A stretch of DNA of 64,000 bases from Prauserella muralis. GTDB taxonomy: Bacteria; Actinomycetota; Actinomycetes; Mycobacteriales; Pseudonocardiaceae. Shown here in pieces: positions 36,305 to 45,437 of the stretch. The notes under the pieces were generated by a model. It did not search any database and was not told where the DNA came from. It worked only from the letters and a program-made list of their open reading frames with translations. The DNA is taken from assembly GCF_003202285.1 (NCBI RefSeq), contig NZ_MASW01000006.1:372001-436000 (forward strand), in the 5' to 3' direction. Made by a program: the position numbers and the translations under genes. Within the stretch, counting starts at the first letter, position 1, and the number at the start of each line of letters is the position of its first letter.

Positions 36305-36318
36305 CTGAAATCTTTCGG
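36305..36318. promoter_or_regulatory. LacI-type operator at the regulator promoter
   Basis: CTGAAA-TC-TTTCGG differs from the transporter operator by one base in the arms. It sits 3 nt past a good -10 hexamer TATAGT (36296-36301, plus strand) and 21 nt before the regulator start, implying autoregulation. Confidence 0.6.
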
Positions 36319-36339
36319 CAAGTGAACATGGAGGTTGCT

Positions 36340-37386
36340 GTGCCGGCTGGTTCCAGCGCAACCCAGCGCGCGACGCTGGCCATGGTGGCGGAAGCCGCGG
36401 GCGTCTCGCTGCCGACGGCGTCGAAGGTGCTCAACGGGCGCGGCGACGTGGCCGCGGCCACCCGCACCCGGGTCGAGGAGGCCGTCCGGGAGCTCGGGTA
36501 CGTGCCGCAGGTGGGACGCCGCAGCGTCACACCCGCGCGCGTGGTGGACCTCGTCTTCGACGACCTGGTGAGCCCGTACTCCCTTGAGGTGCTGCGCGGG
36601 GTGACGGACGCGGCCGCCGAGTCCGGTGTGGACGTCGTGGTCGGCCGCGTGCCCGCCGACGAGGGCAACGGGCCGCTCGCACCGGAGGACGGCTGGGCCA
36701 ACCGGCTCAAGGTCAGCGGCCGCGAAGGACTGATCGTCGTCACCTCGGAGCTCAGCCTGGCGCAGGTGGAGGGCTTCGCACGGGCACGGCTCCCGCTCGT
36801 GGTCATCGACCCGCTGAACCTGCCGCGGGTCGAGGTCACCAGCGTCGGCGCCACCAACTGGAGCGGCGGCCTCGCCGCCACCGAGCACCTGCTCTCGCTG
36901 GGCCACCGGCGGATCGGCTTCGTGGGCGGCCCGGTGCGCGCCTCGTGCGGCCAGGCCCGCCTGCACGGCTACCGGGCGGCGCTGGAGAAGGCCGGGGTGA
37001 CGCCTGATCCGGCGCTCATGCTGCACGGCCCCTTCAGCTACCCGTCCGGGCTGGAGCTGGGCGGCAGGCTGCTGGATCTGCCCGAGCGGCCCACAGCGAT
37101 CTTCGCGGCCAGCGACGCGAGCGCGCTCGGCGTCGTCGAGGCCGCGCGGCGGCGCGGGCTGCGGGTGCCGGAGGAGCTCAGCGTCGTCGGTTTCGACGAC
37201 ACGATCATGGCCTCGCTCGCCACGCCCGCGCTGACCGTGGTCCGGCAGCCCCTTCCGGACATGGGCCGCGTGGCGATGCGCACGCTGCTGCGGCTCATCG
37301 CCGGCGAGACTCTCGACTCCCATCACGTCGAACTGGCCACCAACCTCGTGGTGCGCGACTCCACGGCCCCGGTCTCCGGTGCGTAG
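36340..37386 (+). CDS. LacI-family transcriptional regulator
   Basis: 348 residues: an N-terminal helix-turn-helix and hinge (about 10-65, MVAEAAGVSLPTASKVLNGRGDV), then a periplasmic-binding-protein-like sugar domain with AIFAASDASALGVVEAARRRG and ELSVVGFDDTIMASLATPALTVV. The GTG at 36340 is preferred over ATG 36328 and GTG 36322 because GGAGG lies 5 nt upstream. Divergent from the sugar transporter, 60 nt upstream of the GH3 gene, and flanked by two matching operators. Probably BxlR-like, sensing xylobiose or a related sugar. Confidence 0.93.
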   Translation: MPAGSSATQRATLAMVAEAAGVSLPTASKVLNGRGDVAAATRTRVEEAVRELGYVPQVGRRSVTPARVVDLVFDDLVSPYSLEVLRGVTDAAAESGVDVVVGRVPADEGNGPLAPEDGWANRLKVSGREGLIVVTSELSLAQVEGFARARLPLVVIDPLNLPRVEVTSVGATNWSGGLAATEHLLSLGHRRIGFVGGPVRASCGQARLHGYRAALEKAGVTPDPALMLHGPFSYPSGLELGGRLLDLPERPTAIFAASDASALGVVEAARRRGLRVPEELSVVGFDDTIMASLATPALTVVRQPLPDMGRVAMRTLLRLIAGETLDSHHVELATNLVVRDSTAPVSGA

Positions 37387-37446
37387 CCGGGCCCTGTCCC
37401 GGCCGGGCGCGGACGACTCTCGAACAGTCCTCGAACAAGGAGCACG

Positions 37447-39768
37447 ATGACGGATCAGCCATGGCGGGACGCCTCGGCGCCCGCCGAACGAAGGGCCAGG
37501 GCTCTGCTGGAGGCCATGACCCTGGACGAGAAGATCGCCCAGCTCGGCAGCGCCTGGCCGGGCAACGACGAGCTGAACGGCAACGTCGCGCCGATGCAGG
37601 ACGTGTTCTCCCAGAGCGGCACGTCGTTCGAGCAGCTCCGCGAGCACGGCCTCGGGCACCTCACGCGGCCCTTCGGCACCGCGCCGGTGAGCACCGCCGA
37701 GGGCGCAGCACGCGTCACCGCACTGCAGCGGGAGATCGTGGAGGAGACTCGGCTCGGCGTCCCCGCGATCGTGCACGAGGAGTGTCTCACCGGGTTCGCC
37801 ACCTACGGCGCGACCGTCTACCCGGCTCCGCTGGCGTGGGCCGCGACGTTCGACACCGCGCTCGTGCGGGACATGGCGGGCGCGATCGGCGAGGACATGC
37901 GCAGGCTCGGCGTGCATCAGGGGCTCGCCCCGGTGCTGGACGTGGTGCGCGACTACCGCTGGGGCCGCGTCGAGGAGACCCTCGGCGAGGACCCGTACCT
38001 CGTCGGGCTGCTCGGCACCGCGTATGTGCGGGGCCTCGAGGACGCGGGAGTCATCGCGACGCTCAAGCACTTCGCCGGATACTCCGACTCGCGCGCGGCC
38101 CGCAACCACGCACCGGTGTCGATCGGGCCACGCGAGCTGCGCGACGTGATCCTGCCGCCGTTCGAGATGGCGCTCGCGCTCGGCGGCGCCCGCTCGGTGA
38201 TGAACGCCTACGTCGACCTCGACGGCGTGCCGGCGGGCGCGAACGCGGACCTGCTGACCGGCATCCTGCGCGACGAGTGGGGTTTCGGCGGCGTCGTGGT
38301 CTCCGACTACTGGGCCGTGGCGTTCCTGAACACCATGCACGGCGTCGCCGACAGCCCCGGCCGCGCGGGGGCACTCGCGCTGACCGCAGGGATCGACGTC
38401 GAACTGCCCGCCACGTTGTGCTACGGCAAGGAACTCGCCGAGCTGGTGCGCGGCGGCGAGGTGCCGGAGGAGATCGTCGACAGGTCGGTGCTGCGGCTGT
38501 TGCGGCAGAAGGCCGAACTGGGGCTGCTCGATCCCACGTGGACACCGGAGTCCGATGTGGACGACACGGTCGAGCTGGACTCGCCACGCAACCGGGACCT
38601 CGCCAGGAGACTCGCGGAACACTCGGTGGTGTTGCTGGCCAACGACGGCGCGCTGCCGCTGGCCACGGACACCCGCTCGGTCGCGCTGGTCGGGCCCTGC
38701 GCCGACGACCCGCTGGCGCTCATGGGCTGCTACTCCTACCCCAACCACGTGCTGCCGCGCTATCCCGAGCTGGACCTGGGTGTCGACGCGCCGTCGCTGT
38801 TCGCCGCACTGCGGGACGAGCTGCCCGGGGTCGCCGTCACGCGGCACGAGGGCTGCCCGATCCGCGAGGAGGACCGGTCGGGCTTCGCCGACGCGATCGC
38901 GGCGGCCCGCGAGGCGGAGGTGTGCGTGGCCGTCGTCGGCGACCGCGCGGGCATGTTCGGCGAGGGCACCTCCGGAGAGGGCTGCGACGCACCCGATCTG
39001 CGGCTGCCTGGCGTGCAGGACGAACTGCTCACCGCCCTGCTGGACACCGGCACGCCCGTGGTCGTCGTCGTGATGTCCGGGCGGCCGTACGCGCTCGGTG
39101 CGCATGCCGGCCGGGCGGCGGCGATCGTGCAGGCGTTCATGCCGGGCGAGGAGGGCGGCTCCGCGGTGGCCGGGGTGCTCTCCGGCCGGATCAACCCCGG
39201 CGGCAGGCTGCCGGTGCAGATCCCCCGGCTCGCCGGAGGCCAACCGGGCACCTACCTGCACCCGCCGCTCGGCGGCAACAGCGAGGGCATCAGCAACCTC
39301 GACCCCTCGCCGCTGTTCCCGTTCGGGCACGGGCTGTCCTACACCCGCTTCGACTACGGCGAGCTGACCCTGAGCGCGCAACGCATCCCCACCGACGGCG
39401 AGCTGGTGGTCTCGGTGGAGGTACGCAACACCGGGGACCGCGACGGCGCGGAGGTCGTGCAGCTCTACCTGCGCGACGTCACCGCCCAGGTGACCCGGCC
39501 CGTGCGCCAGCTGGCCGGGTTCGCCCGCGTGGAACTGCGTGCGGGCGGGCGCGCGAGGGTGAGCTTCACCCTGCACGCCGACCGCACCGCGTTCACCGGA
39601 CTCGACCTGCGCCGGATCGTCGAGCCGGGCACGGTCGAGGTGTTCGTCGGCCGTTCGGCGGGCGACCTGCCGTGCACGGGGTCGTTCGAGCTGACCGGCC
39701 GGGTGCGCGAGGTCGGCCGCGACCGGGTGCTCACGACCCCCGCCGAGATCACGCCACTTCCCGGGTGA
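37447..39768 (+). CDS. bxlA: Glycoside hydrolase family 3, beta-xylosidase/beta-glucosidase (BxlA-like)
   Basis: 773-residue cytoplasmic exo-glycosidase (no signal peptide). GH3 N-terminal TIM-barrel with nucleophile Asp287 in GGVVVSDYWAV, plus HQGLAPVLDVVRDYRWGRVEE and LKHFAGYSDSRA. Then the GH3 alpha/beta sandwich with GDRAGMFGEGTSGEGCD, and a C-terminal fibronectin-III-like domain (about 670-760). The sequence closely follows Streptomyces BxlA. It would cut oligosaccharides brought in by the adjacent importer. GGAG precedes the ATG. Its last 20 nt overlap the 3' end of the convergent MFS gene. Confidence 0.92.
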   Translation: MTDQPWRDASAPAERRARALLEAMTLDEKIAQLGSAWPGNDELNGNVAPMQDVFSQSGTSFEQLREHGLGHLTRPFGTAPVSTAEGAARVTALQREIVEETRLGVPAIVHEECLTGFATYGATVYPAPLAWAATFDTALVRDMAGAIGEDMRRLGVHQGLAPVLDVVRDYRWGRVEETLGEDPYLVGLLGTAYVRGLEDAGVIATLKHFAGYSDSRAARNHAPVSIGPRELRDVILPPFEMALALGGARSVMNAYVDLDGVPAGANADLLTGILRDEWGFGGVVVSDYWAVAFLNTMHGVADSPGRAGALALTAGIDVELPATLCYGKELAELVRGGEVPEEIVDRSVLRLLRQKAELGLLDPTWTPESDVDDTVELDSPRNRDLARRLAEHSVVLLANDGALPLATDTRSVALVGPCADDPLALMGCYSYPNHVLPRYPELDLGVDAPSLFAALRDELPGVAVTRHEGCPIREEDRSGFADAIAAAREAEVCVAVVGDRAGMFGEGTSGEGCDAPDLRLPGVQDELLTALLDTGTPVVVVVMSGRPYALGAHAGRAAAIVQAFMPGEEGGSAVAGVLSGRINPGGRLPVQIPRLAGGQPGTYLHPPLGGNSEGISNLDPSPLFPFGHGLSYTRFDYGELTLSAQRIPTDGELVVSVEVRNTGDRDGAEVVQLYLRDVTAQVTRPVRQLAGFARVELRAGGRARVSFTLHADRTAFTGLDLRRIVEPGTVEVFVGRSAGDLPCTGSFELTGRVREVGRDRVLTTPAEITPLPG

Positions 39769-40921
39769 CCCGGCGGGCCGGGCCCTCCTCCGGTGCCTGG
39801 CGCAGCCCGAACGGCAGTGCCACCGCCACCAGCAGCGCCAGCACCAGCACCCCGGCCAGCCCGGCCACCGCCCACGCACCGAACATCAGCAGCCCGGCCA
39901 GGTCGGTGCCGAGCCCGGCCACGGAGCTCACCGTGGCGCGGGCCGTACTGTCGATGCGCTCCTGGAGCCGCGCGGTGCCGATCACGAGCACCGCGCGGTA
40001 CAGCGCGTAGAAGACGGCGACGCCCGCCAGCCCGGCCGGGTGCGCGAACAGGCCGGGCAGGCCGAGCGCGACCACGGCCGCCAGCAGCGCGAGCAGCAGT
40101 GTGCCCGGGCGCGGCCGGGGCCACCGGCCGGCCAGTGCCGCGCCGGCCGCGCCCGCGAGCGGGATGCCCACGATCGCCACCGGTGTCCACGTGACCGGCA
40201 CGTGCCAGTCCCTGGCCAGCAGCGGGAAGTACTCCTCGATGTCGTCGAGCGAGGTGAGCAGCGCGACGGCGAGCACGGTGCCCCGCACGCCGGGCCTGCG
40301 CAGGGCCTCGGCGACCCCGGCCCGCAGCGTGGCCCAGTATCCGGCCCCGCCGTCGTCGGCGTCGTCGTGGTCGTCGTCCGCTGTGGACGGCCGGGGCGGC
40401 TCAGGAAGGCTCGCCGCGACGCAGGCAGCCGCCAGGCAGGTGCCGACGCTCGCCCAGCCGACGAGCGGGAAGCCGCCCGCGGCGAACAAGGCCGCCGCGG
40501 CGGCGGCCGCCGGGACCTGCGCGATCAGTTCGAGAGCGCTGACCTGCCCGTACACGCGGGTGAAGTGCCCTGCGGCGCCCGCGGCGGCGAGTCCGTCGTA
40601 GAGCAGCGCCTCCTTGGCGCCGGAGACGAGGGTGCCGCCGAGCCCCCACAGCACGAAGCCCGCGGCGAACGCGGCGAAACCCGGCCACGCCGTCCAGCAC
40701 ACGTAACCGGCAGCCTGCCCGACGCCCCCGAGCACGAGCGCCGTGCGCCGGGAGAACCGGTCGGCGAGCGCACCGGTGGGCACCTCGGCGACGATGCCGG
40801 TCACCGACCACAGCGCGAACAGCGCGGAGATCTCGGCGTCGGAAAGCCCCGTGTCGGCGAACAGCAACGCGTACAGCGGGTACAGCGGCACGACGTCCGC
40901 GAGCAGTGCCCAGCCGCGCAT
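39749..40921 (-). CDS. MFS transporter
   Basis: 390-residue major facilitator protein, about twelve helices. The loop 2-3 signature is GALADRFSRRTALVLGG. Substrate unknown; a drug- or sugar-efflux-like protein. A short acidic loop DDDHDDADDGG lies in the central cytoplasmic region between helices 6 and 7. Convergent with the GH3 gene and overlapping it by 20 nt at the stop codons. ATG start. Confidence 0.87.
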   Translation of the reverse strand: MRGWALLADVVPLYPLYALLFADTGLSDAEISALFALWSVTGIVAEVPTGALADRFSRRTALVLGGVGQAAGYVCWTAWPGFAAFAAGFVLWGLGGTLVSGAKEALLYDGLAAAGAAGHFTRVYGQVSALELIAQVPAAAAAAALFAAGGFPLVGWASVGTCLAAACVAASLPEPPRPSTADDDHDDADDGGAGYWATLRAGVAEALRRPGVRGTVLAVALLTSLDDIEEYFPLLARDWHVPVTWTPVAIVGIPLAGAAGAALAGRWPRPRPGTLLLALLAAVVALGLPGLFAHPAGLAGVAVFYALYRAVLVIGTARLQERIDSTARATVSSVAGLGTDLAGLLMFGAWAVAGLAGVLVLALLVAVALPFGLRQAPEEGPARRVTREVA

Positions 40922-40990
40922 GCGGCGGACGAGCGGACGGGCCGCGCGAGGTTCAGGTGCCGGGCGTCAAAGGAACGGCATGCCGCGACA

Positions 40991-42190
40991 CTACCTGCGG
41001 CGCAGCCATCTGGCCACCAGCGCGAGCACGGCGAGGCCGATCAGCGCGAGCCCGTAGCCGGTGGCGGTCGGCAGCAGCCCGAGATGCGTGGCGGCCAGCC
41101 CCGCGCCGAGCGAGGGCAGGCTGAACGCCAGGTACGACGCGGTGTAGATCGTCGCGACGAGCGCGGCCCGCCCGCCCGGCTCGGCGAGCCCCGTGGCCGT
41201 GCGGAACGCGCCGAGGAACGAGGCCCCGAAACCGAACCCGCTCACCACCGTCGCGGCGAAGAACAGCGGCGCCGAGGGCAGCAGCAACGCGATCAGCAGC
41301 CCACCGACGCCACAGGCCAGCGTGAACGCGCCGACGACCATCGCGGTGACCGCCCGGCTGGAGCGCAGCAGCACCGATGTCGCCGAGCCGGAGCCCATGA
41401 GCAGGAACACGACCAGCCCGCCCGCGACGGGATTGGCGATGCCCAGAATCTCGACCACCAGCGAGCGGCCGAGCGAGAGGTAGAGCCCTCCGAGGGCCCA
41501 GGTGGCCAGCAGGCACGGCAGCACGACGAGGAACTCGGCTCGGCCGCGCCGCGGCACGCCGAGCCGGGGCCGCAGCGACGCGAGCGCTCCAGGGCGCCTT
41601 GTCACCGGCTCCGGGATGAACGGCAGGATGGCACCCGTGACCACGAAGCCCGCCAGCAGCAGGACGTAGACGAGCTGGGTCGGAGCGGGCGCGTACCGCA
41701 CGAGCAGCCCGGCGCCCAGTGCCCCGAGGGCGAGACCCGCGGTGGGCACGGCGCTGTTGACCAGCGCGCCGGTGCCCGGCCTGCGTTCGAGGTCGATCAG
41801 CGAGGCGCTGATCGCGCCGGTCGCCGCCCCTGTGGCCAGGCCCTGCAAGATCCGGGCGGCGTAGAGCCAGCCGACGCCGTCGGCGAACACGAACGCCAGC
41901 ATGCTCACCGCCTCCACGCCGATCGCCGCACCGAGCACGGGCTTGCGGCCGACGAAGTCGGACAGAGCGCCCACCAGCATCAGCATGAGCAGCAGGGCGA
42001 GCACGTAGACCGCGAACACGGCGGTCAGCGTCGCCGGGCTGAACCCCCACATCCGCTGGTAGATCACGTAGAGCGGAGACGGCGCGCTGGCGGCGAGCAT
42101 CAGCAGGAACAGCACGGCCGCCACGAGCCAGAAGCCGAGGCCACGCCGTCGCAGTACCCGCTGCCGCTCACCCGCCGCCGTCACTCCCAC
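40991..42190 (-). CDS. MFS transporter
   Basis: 399-residue major facilitator protein with about twelve helices. It begins VGVTAAGERQRVLRRRGLGFW; loop 2-3 reads GALSDFVGRKPVLGAA. The APSPLYVIYQ segment after helix 1 is typical of a group of uncharacterised actinobacterial MFS proteins. The GTG at 42190 is preferred to an upstream ATG at 42241 because AGGA lies 8 nt upstream and the upstream segment runs into the next gene. Not obviously linked to its neighbours. Confidence 0.87.
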   Translation of the reverse strand: MGVTAAGERQRVLRRRGLGFWLVAAVLFLLMLAASAPSPLYVIYQRMWGFSPATLTAVFAVYVLALLLMLMLVGALSDFVGRKPVLGAAIGVEAVSMLAFVFADGVGWLYAARILQGLATGAATGAISASLIDLERRPGTGALVNSAVPTAGLALGALGAGLLVRYAPAPTQLVYVLLLAGFVVTGAILPFIPEPVTRRPGALASLRPRLGVPRRGRAEFLVVLPCLLATWALGGLYLSLGRSLVVEILGIANPVAGGLVVFLLMGSGSATSVLLRSSRAVTAMVVGAFTLACGVGGLLIALLLPSAPLFFAATVVSGFGFGASFLGAFRTATGLAEPGGRAALVATIYTASYLAFSLPSLGAGLAATHLGLLPTATGYGLALIGLAVLALVARWLRRR

Positions 42191-42245
42191 GGGTGCATCC
42201 TCACACGCGGGTGCCGAAGGCGAGCAGCCCCGAGAAGACACGCGG

Positions 42246-42680
42246 TCAGTTCTTGCGGATGGCGGTGATCGCCCTGACCACCGCCATGCACCTGTCCTCC
42301 ACGTACAGCAGGCCCGCCTCCTCGGCGATGGCGCGTGCCTCGGCGGAGACGATGTCCTGCTGCAGCCACAACGCCTTCGCGCCGATCCGCACGGCCTCGC
42401 GCGCCACGCCCGCGGCCTCCGGCGACGGCCGGAACACGTTCACCACCTCGACCGAGTCCGGGATGTCGGCGAGCGAGCGGTAGACACGCTCGCCGAGCAG
42501 CTCGTCGGCGGTCGGGTTCACCGGGATGACGCGGAACCCGGCGCTCTGCATCGCGGCGGGCACCGAGTGTGCGGCCTTGGCCGGGTCGCGGCTCAGCCCC
42601 ACCACGGCGATGGTGGTGAAGTCACGCAGGATGCGCTCGGCCGTCTCGTCGATGGCGTCGGTGTCGTCCATGTGATCCAT
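42246..42680 (-). CDS. CoA-binding domain protein (YccU-like)
   Basis: 144-residue Rossmann-fold protein. Features: TIAVVGLSRDPAKAAHSVPAAM, VIPVNPTADELLG, VNVFRPSP and KALWLQQDI. This matches the single-domain CoA-binding proteins related to the N-terminal part of succinyl-CoA synthetase alpha and to YccU. CoA or NAD binding is assumed; physiological role unknown. Two possible ATG starts (42680 and 42671); the first is given. The upstream TPP gene is 22 nt away. Confidence 0.88.
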   Translation of the reverse strand: MDHMDDTDAIDETAERILRDFTTIAVVGLSRDPAKAAHSVPAAMQSAGFRVIPVNPTADELLGERVYRSLADIPDSVEVVNVFRPSPEAAGVAREAVRIGAKALWLQQDIVSAEARAIAEEAGLLYVEDRCMAVVRAITAIRKN

Positions 42681-42701
42681 TGTGCGCGAGAGCGACGGCC
42701 C

Positions 42702-44339
42702 TCAGCCGCTCGTGCGGTACCAGCGGGGCGAGGTGTTCAGCGGCGGGCTCAGCTCCGCGCTCACCACCAGCACGTTCGGCTCGTCGGCACGGGTGAACTC
42801 CCGCAGCAGGCGGCGGAAGGCCCTGCCGAAGCCGTCGACGCGGTCGGCGTACACGCCGAAGGACTTCGCCAGCCCGACGAAGTCCGGTGTGGCCAGGTCC
42901 ACCCCGGTGTGCGGCAGCCCGGCCTGCGTCTGGTCGTAGCGCAGCATGCCGTAGCCGCCGTCGTCGACGATCACCACCGTGACCGGCAGGTTCTCCTGAA
43001 TCGCGGTGGCCAGCTCGCCGACGCCGTAGAGGAACCCGCCGTCCCCGGTGATGCACACCGCCCTGCCCGCACCGGCCGCCGCGACCCCCAGCGAGGCGGG
43101 GAAGCCGAAGCCGAGCGTGCCCCAGCCCATCGGGTAGGCCAGCTTGCGCGGGGCGGCGAAGCGGTAGAAACCGCCGACCCAGTACCCGGCAACGCACATG
43201 TCCGACACCAGCACGGCGCCGTCCGGCAGGGTCTCCGCGAGCGCGGCGAGGAACTCGGCCGCCTGCGGCTCCTCCTTGCGGACGCGCCTGCGGACGCGCA
43301 GTTCGATCTCGTCGAGCCGCTTGCTCAGCGCGTTGATCCCCGGCCGCATCGGCATCCCGGCGAGCAGCCGCTCCACCACCTCGCGCGCGTCGCCCTGCAA
43401 CAGCAGGTCCGGCGGGTAGTTCTTGGCCGCGTCGGCGGCGTCGACGTTCACGGCGATCAACCGCGGCGGCTGCGGCATCCGCCAGTTCTGCGTCATGAGA
43501 CCGTCGAAGTCGGTCCCGACGGCGAGCACCACGTCGGCCTCGTCCCACAGTGCCCCGACCTCCGGCGTGTGCACCGGGTTGGAGGCGCGGCACGGGTGAT
43601 CGGGTGGCACGATGCCGCGCGCGGCGAACGTCGTGATGATCGGCGCCGCGAGCTGCTCGGCGAGCGCGCCGACCGCCTCGCCCGCCCCGGCACGCAGGGC
43701 GCCGCCGCCCGCCCAGATCAGCGGGCGCTGCGCCGAGGCCAGCACCTCCCTGGCGCGGTCGATGTCCTCGACGGCCACCACGTGCAGTTGCTCGGTGGGC
43801 TCGAACGCGTCGCGGTCCGTGGCGTCCTGGCGCAGGAAGTCGGCCGGGATGCCCACGTACACCGGCCCGCTCTGCGGGCGCAGCGCGACGCGGGCCGCCC
43901 TGCGCAGCACGGGCGCGATGGCGTCGGGGTGCTCGACGGTGAACCCGGCCTTGGTCACGGGAGCGAACAGCGCCTGCTGGTCGCTCGTCTCGTGCAGCAC
44001 GCCGCGCACGGTGCCGGGCCTGCGCAACGTCGACGGGATGTCGGTGGCGATCACCAGCACCGGCGACGCCGAGGCCATCGCCTCGCCGACCGCGCCGAGC
44101 GTGTTCGCCGCGCCGGGGCCGGTGGTGACGAGCGCGACGCCGAGCCTGCCCGTGGTGCGCGCGTAGCCGTCGGCGGCGTAGCCCGCGGCCTGCTCGTGGC
44201 GCACGCCGATCAACCGGATTCCGGTCAGCGCGAGCGCGTCCCAGATCGGCAGGTTGTGCACCCCCGGTAGCCCGAAGGCAACCTCGACCCCGAGTTCGGT
44301 CAGGACGTCAACGAGGCGCTGCGCTCCGGTCTGGGACAC
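42702..44339 (-). CDS. Thiamine-pyrophosphate enzyme, acetolactate-synthase-like
   Basis: 545 residues with the three TPP-enzyme domains: an N-terminal Pyr domain with catalytic Glu49 in VRHEQAAGYAADGYAR, a central FAD/CoA-like domain, and a C-terminal PP domain with the metal site ITGDGGFLYGVGELATA. Resembles the biosynthetic ALS large subunit but has no adjacent small subunit (ilvH/ilvN) or ilvC, so an alternative 2-keto-acid decarboxylase or ligase role is likely. The GTG start has TATCCT 6 nt upstream and no ribosome site, suggesting a leaderless mRNA. Confidence 0.87.
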   Translation of the reverse strand: MSQTGAQRLVDVLTELGVEVAFGLPGVHNLPIWDALALTGIRLIGVRHEQAAGYAADGYARTTGRLGVALVTTGPGAANTLGAVGEAMASASPVLVIATDIPSTLRRPGTVRGVLHETSDQQALFAPVTKAGFTVEHPDAIAPVLRRAARVALRPQSGPVYVGIPADFLRQDATDRDAFEPTEQLHVVAVEDIDRAREVLASAQRPLIWAGGGALRAGAGEAVGALAEQLAAPIITTFAARGIVPPDHPCRASNPVHTPEVGALWDEADVVLAVGTDFDGLMTQNWRMPQPPRLIAVNVDAADAAKNYPPDLLLQGDAREVVERLLAGMPMRPGINALSKRLDEIELRVRRRVRKEEPQAAEFLAALAETLPDGAVLVSDMCVAGYWVGGFYRFAAPRKLAYPMGWGTLGFGFPASLGVAAAGAGRAVCITGDGGFLYGVGELATAIQENLPVTVVIVDDGGYGMLRYDQTQAGLPHTGVDLATPDFVGLAKSFGVYADRVDGFGRAFRRLLREFTRADEPNVLVVSAELSPPLNTSPRWYRTSG

Positions 44340-44360
44340 GCGCCGAGGATACGAGCCGGG

Positions 44361-45362
44361 TCACCACTGGGGCGGCAGGGTCTCCTCGTCAGGAGGCGGC
44401 CCGGGAGGCGTACCGTCGCCGAACGGCCTGCCACCGAGCGATTCCCTGCCGTGCGGGCTCGCCCAGACCGAGAGGTCCGGACCTTTCGGCACGATCCGTG
44501 TCGGGTTGATCTGCTCGTGCACCTGGTAGTAGTGCCGCTTGATGTGGTCGAAGTCGACGGTGTCGCCGAAGCCCGGAGTCTGGAACAGATCCCGCGCGTA
44601 GGCCCACAGCACCGGCAGCTCCGCGAGCTTGTGGCGGTTGCACTTGAAGTGCCCGTGGTAGACGGCGTCGAAGCGGACGAGGGTGGTGAACAGCCGGATG
44701 TCGGCCTCGGTGATGGTGTCGCCGACGAGGTAGCGCTGGTGCTCCAGCCGCTTCGACAGCTCGTCCAGCCGGGCGAACAACCGGTCGTAGGCGTCCTCGT
44801 AGGCCGCCTGCTTGGTGGCGAAGCCCGCCTCGTACACGGCGGCGTTGACGTCGGTGTAGACGTGGGCGTTGATCTCGTCGATCTCGTCGCGCAGCCGCTC
44901 GGGGTAGAGGTCGGGTGCGCCCTGCCGATGGTGCCTGGTCCATTCGGTGGAGAGGTCGAGAGTGATCCGCGGGAAGTCGTTTGTCACGAGCTTGCCGCTG
45001 GGTATGTCGACCACGGCTGGCACGCTGATGCCGCCCGAATAGTCCGGGTCGGCCTTGGCATAGGCCTCGTGCAGGTAACGGATGCCGAGAACCGGGTCCC
45101 TGCCGCCGGGGTCGAGGGTGAACCGCCAGCTCTGCTCGTCCTGGATGGGGTCGGCGACCGCCAGCGACAGCGCTCCTTCGAGGCCGAGCAGCCTGCGCAC
45201 GACGAGCGCGCGACTGGCCCACGGGCACGCCCGGCTCACGACGAGCCGGTAGCGCCCCGGCTCGACAGGCCAGCCGTCGCGGCCGTCTGCGGTGATACGT
45301 GCGGCGAACGCGTTGGGAGCCCGATGGAACTCACCGGTCTCCGGATCGGTCGGGATGGCCAT
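44361..45362 (-). CDS. Glutathionyl-hydroquinone-reductase-like protein (GST Xi class)
   Basis: 333 residues. A thioredoxin-fold N-terminal domain has the active-site cysteine Cys46 in SRACPWASRALVVR, and a GST C-terminal helical domain has DTITEADIRLFTTLVRFD. In proteobacteria the family reduces glutathionyl-hydroquinones. Actinobacteria use mycothiol, so the real thiol partner is probably mycothiol (inference). ATG at 45362; the frame is open upstream into the antisense of the next gene. Divergent from the acyltransferase. Confidence 0.9.
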   Translation of the reverse strand: MAIPTDPETGEFHRAPNAFAARITADGRDGWPVEPGRYRLVVSRACPWASRALVVRRLLGLEGALSLAVADPIQDEQSWRFTLDPGGRDPVLGIRYLHEAYAKADPDYSGGISVPAVVDIPSGKLVTNDFPRITLDLSTEWTRHHRQGAPDLYPERLRDEIDEINAHVYTDVNAAVYEAGFATKQAAYEDAYDRLFARLDELSKRLEHQRYLVGDTITEADIRLFTTLVRFDAVYHGHFKCNRHKLAELPVLWAYARDLFQTPGFGDTVDFDHIKRHYYQVHEQINPTRIVPKGPDLSVWASPHGRESLGGRPFGDGTPPGPPPDEETLPPQW

Positions 45363-45437
45363 ACGGCCGAGGTTAGTACGTAGACTCGGGCACCCGGCGT
45401 ATTCGATCGCTGGCGCAGCGAGGCGAGGTGAGGCGCG

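Noticed and set aside
36295-39879. A 1194-codon open frame on the minus strand
   Set aside because: It is antisense to the LacI and GH3 genes, which have clear domains. Its His/Arg/Gly-rich composition is the mirror of high-GC codons, and it matches no family.
40040-42268. A 742-codon plus-strand frame rich in Arg, Gln, Glu and His
   Set aside because: Antisense shadow of the two MFS genes.
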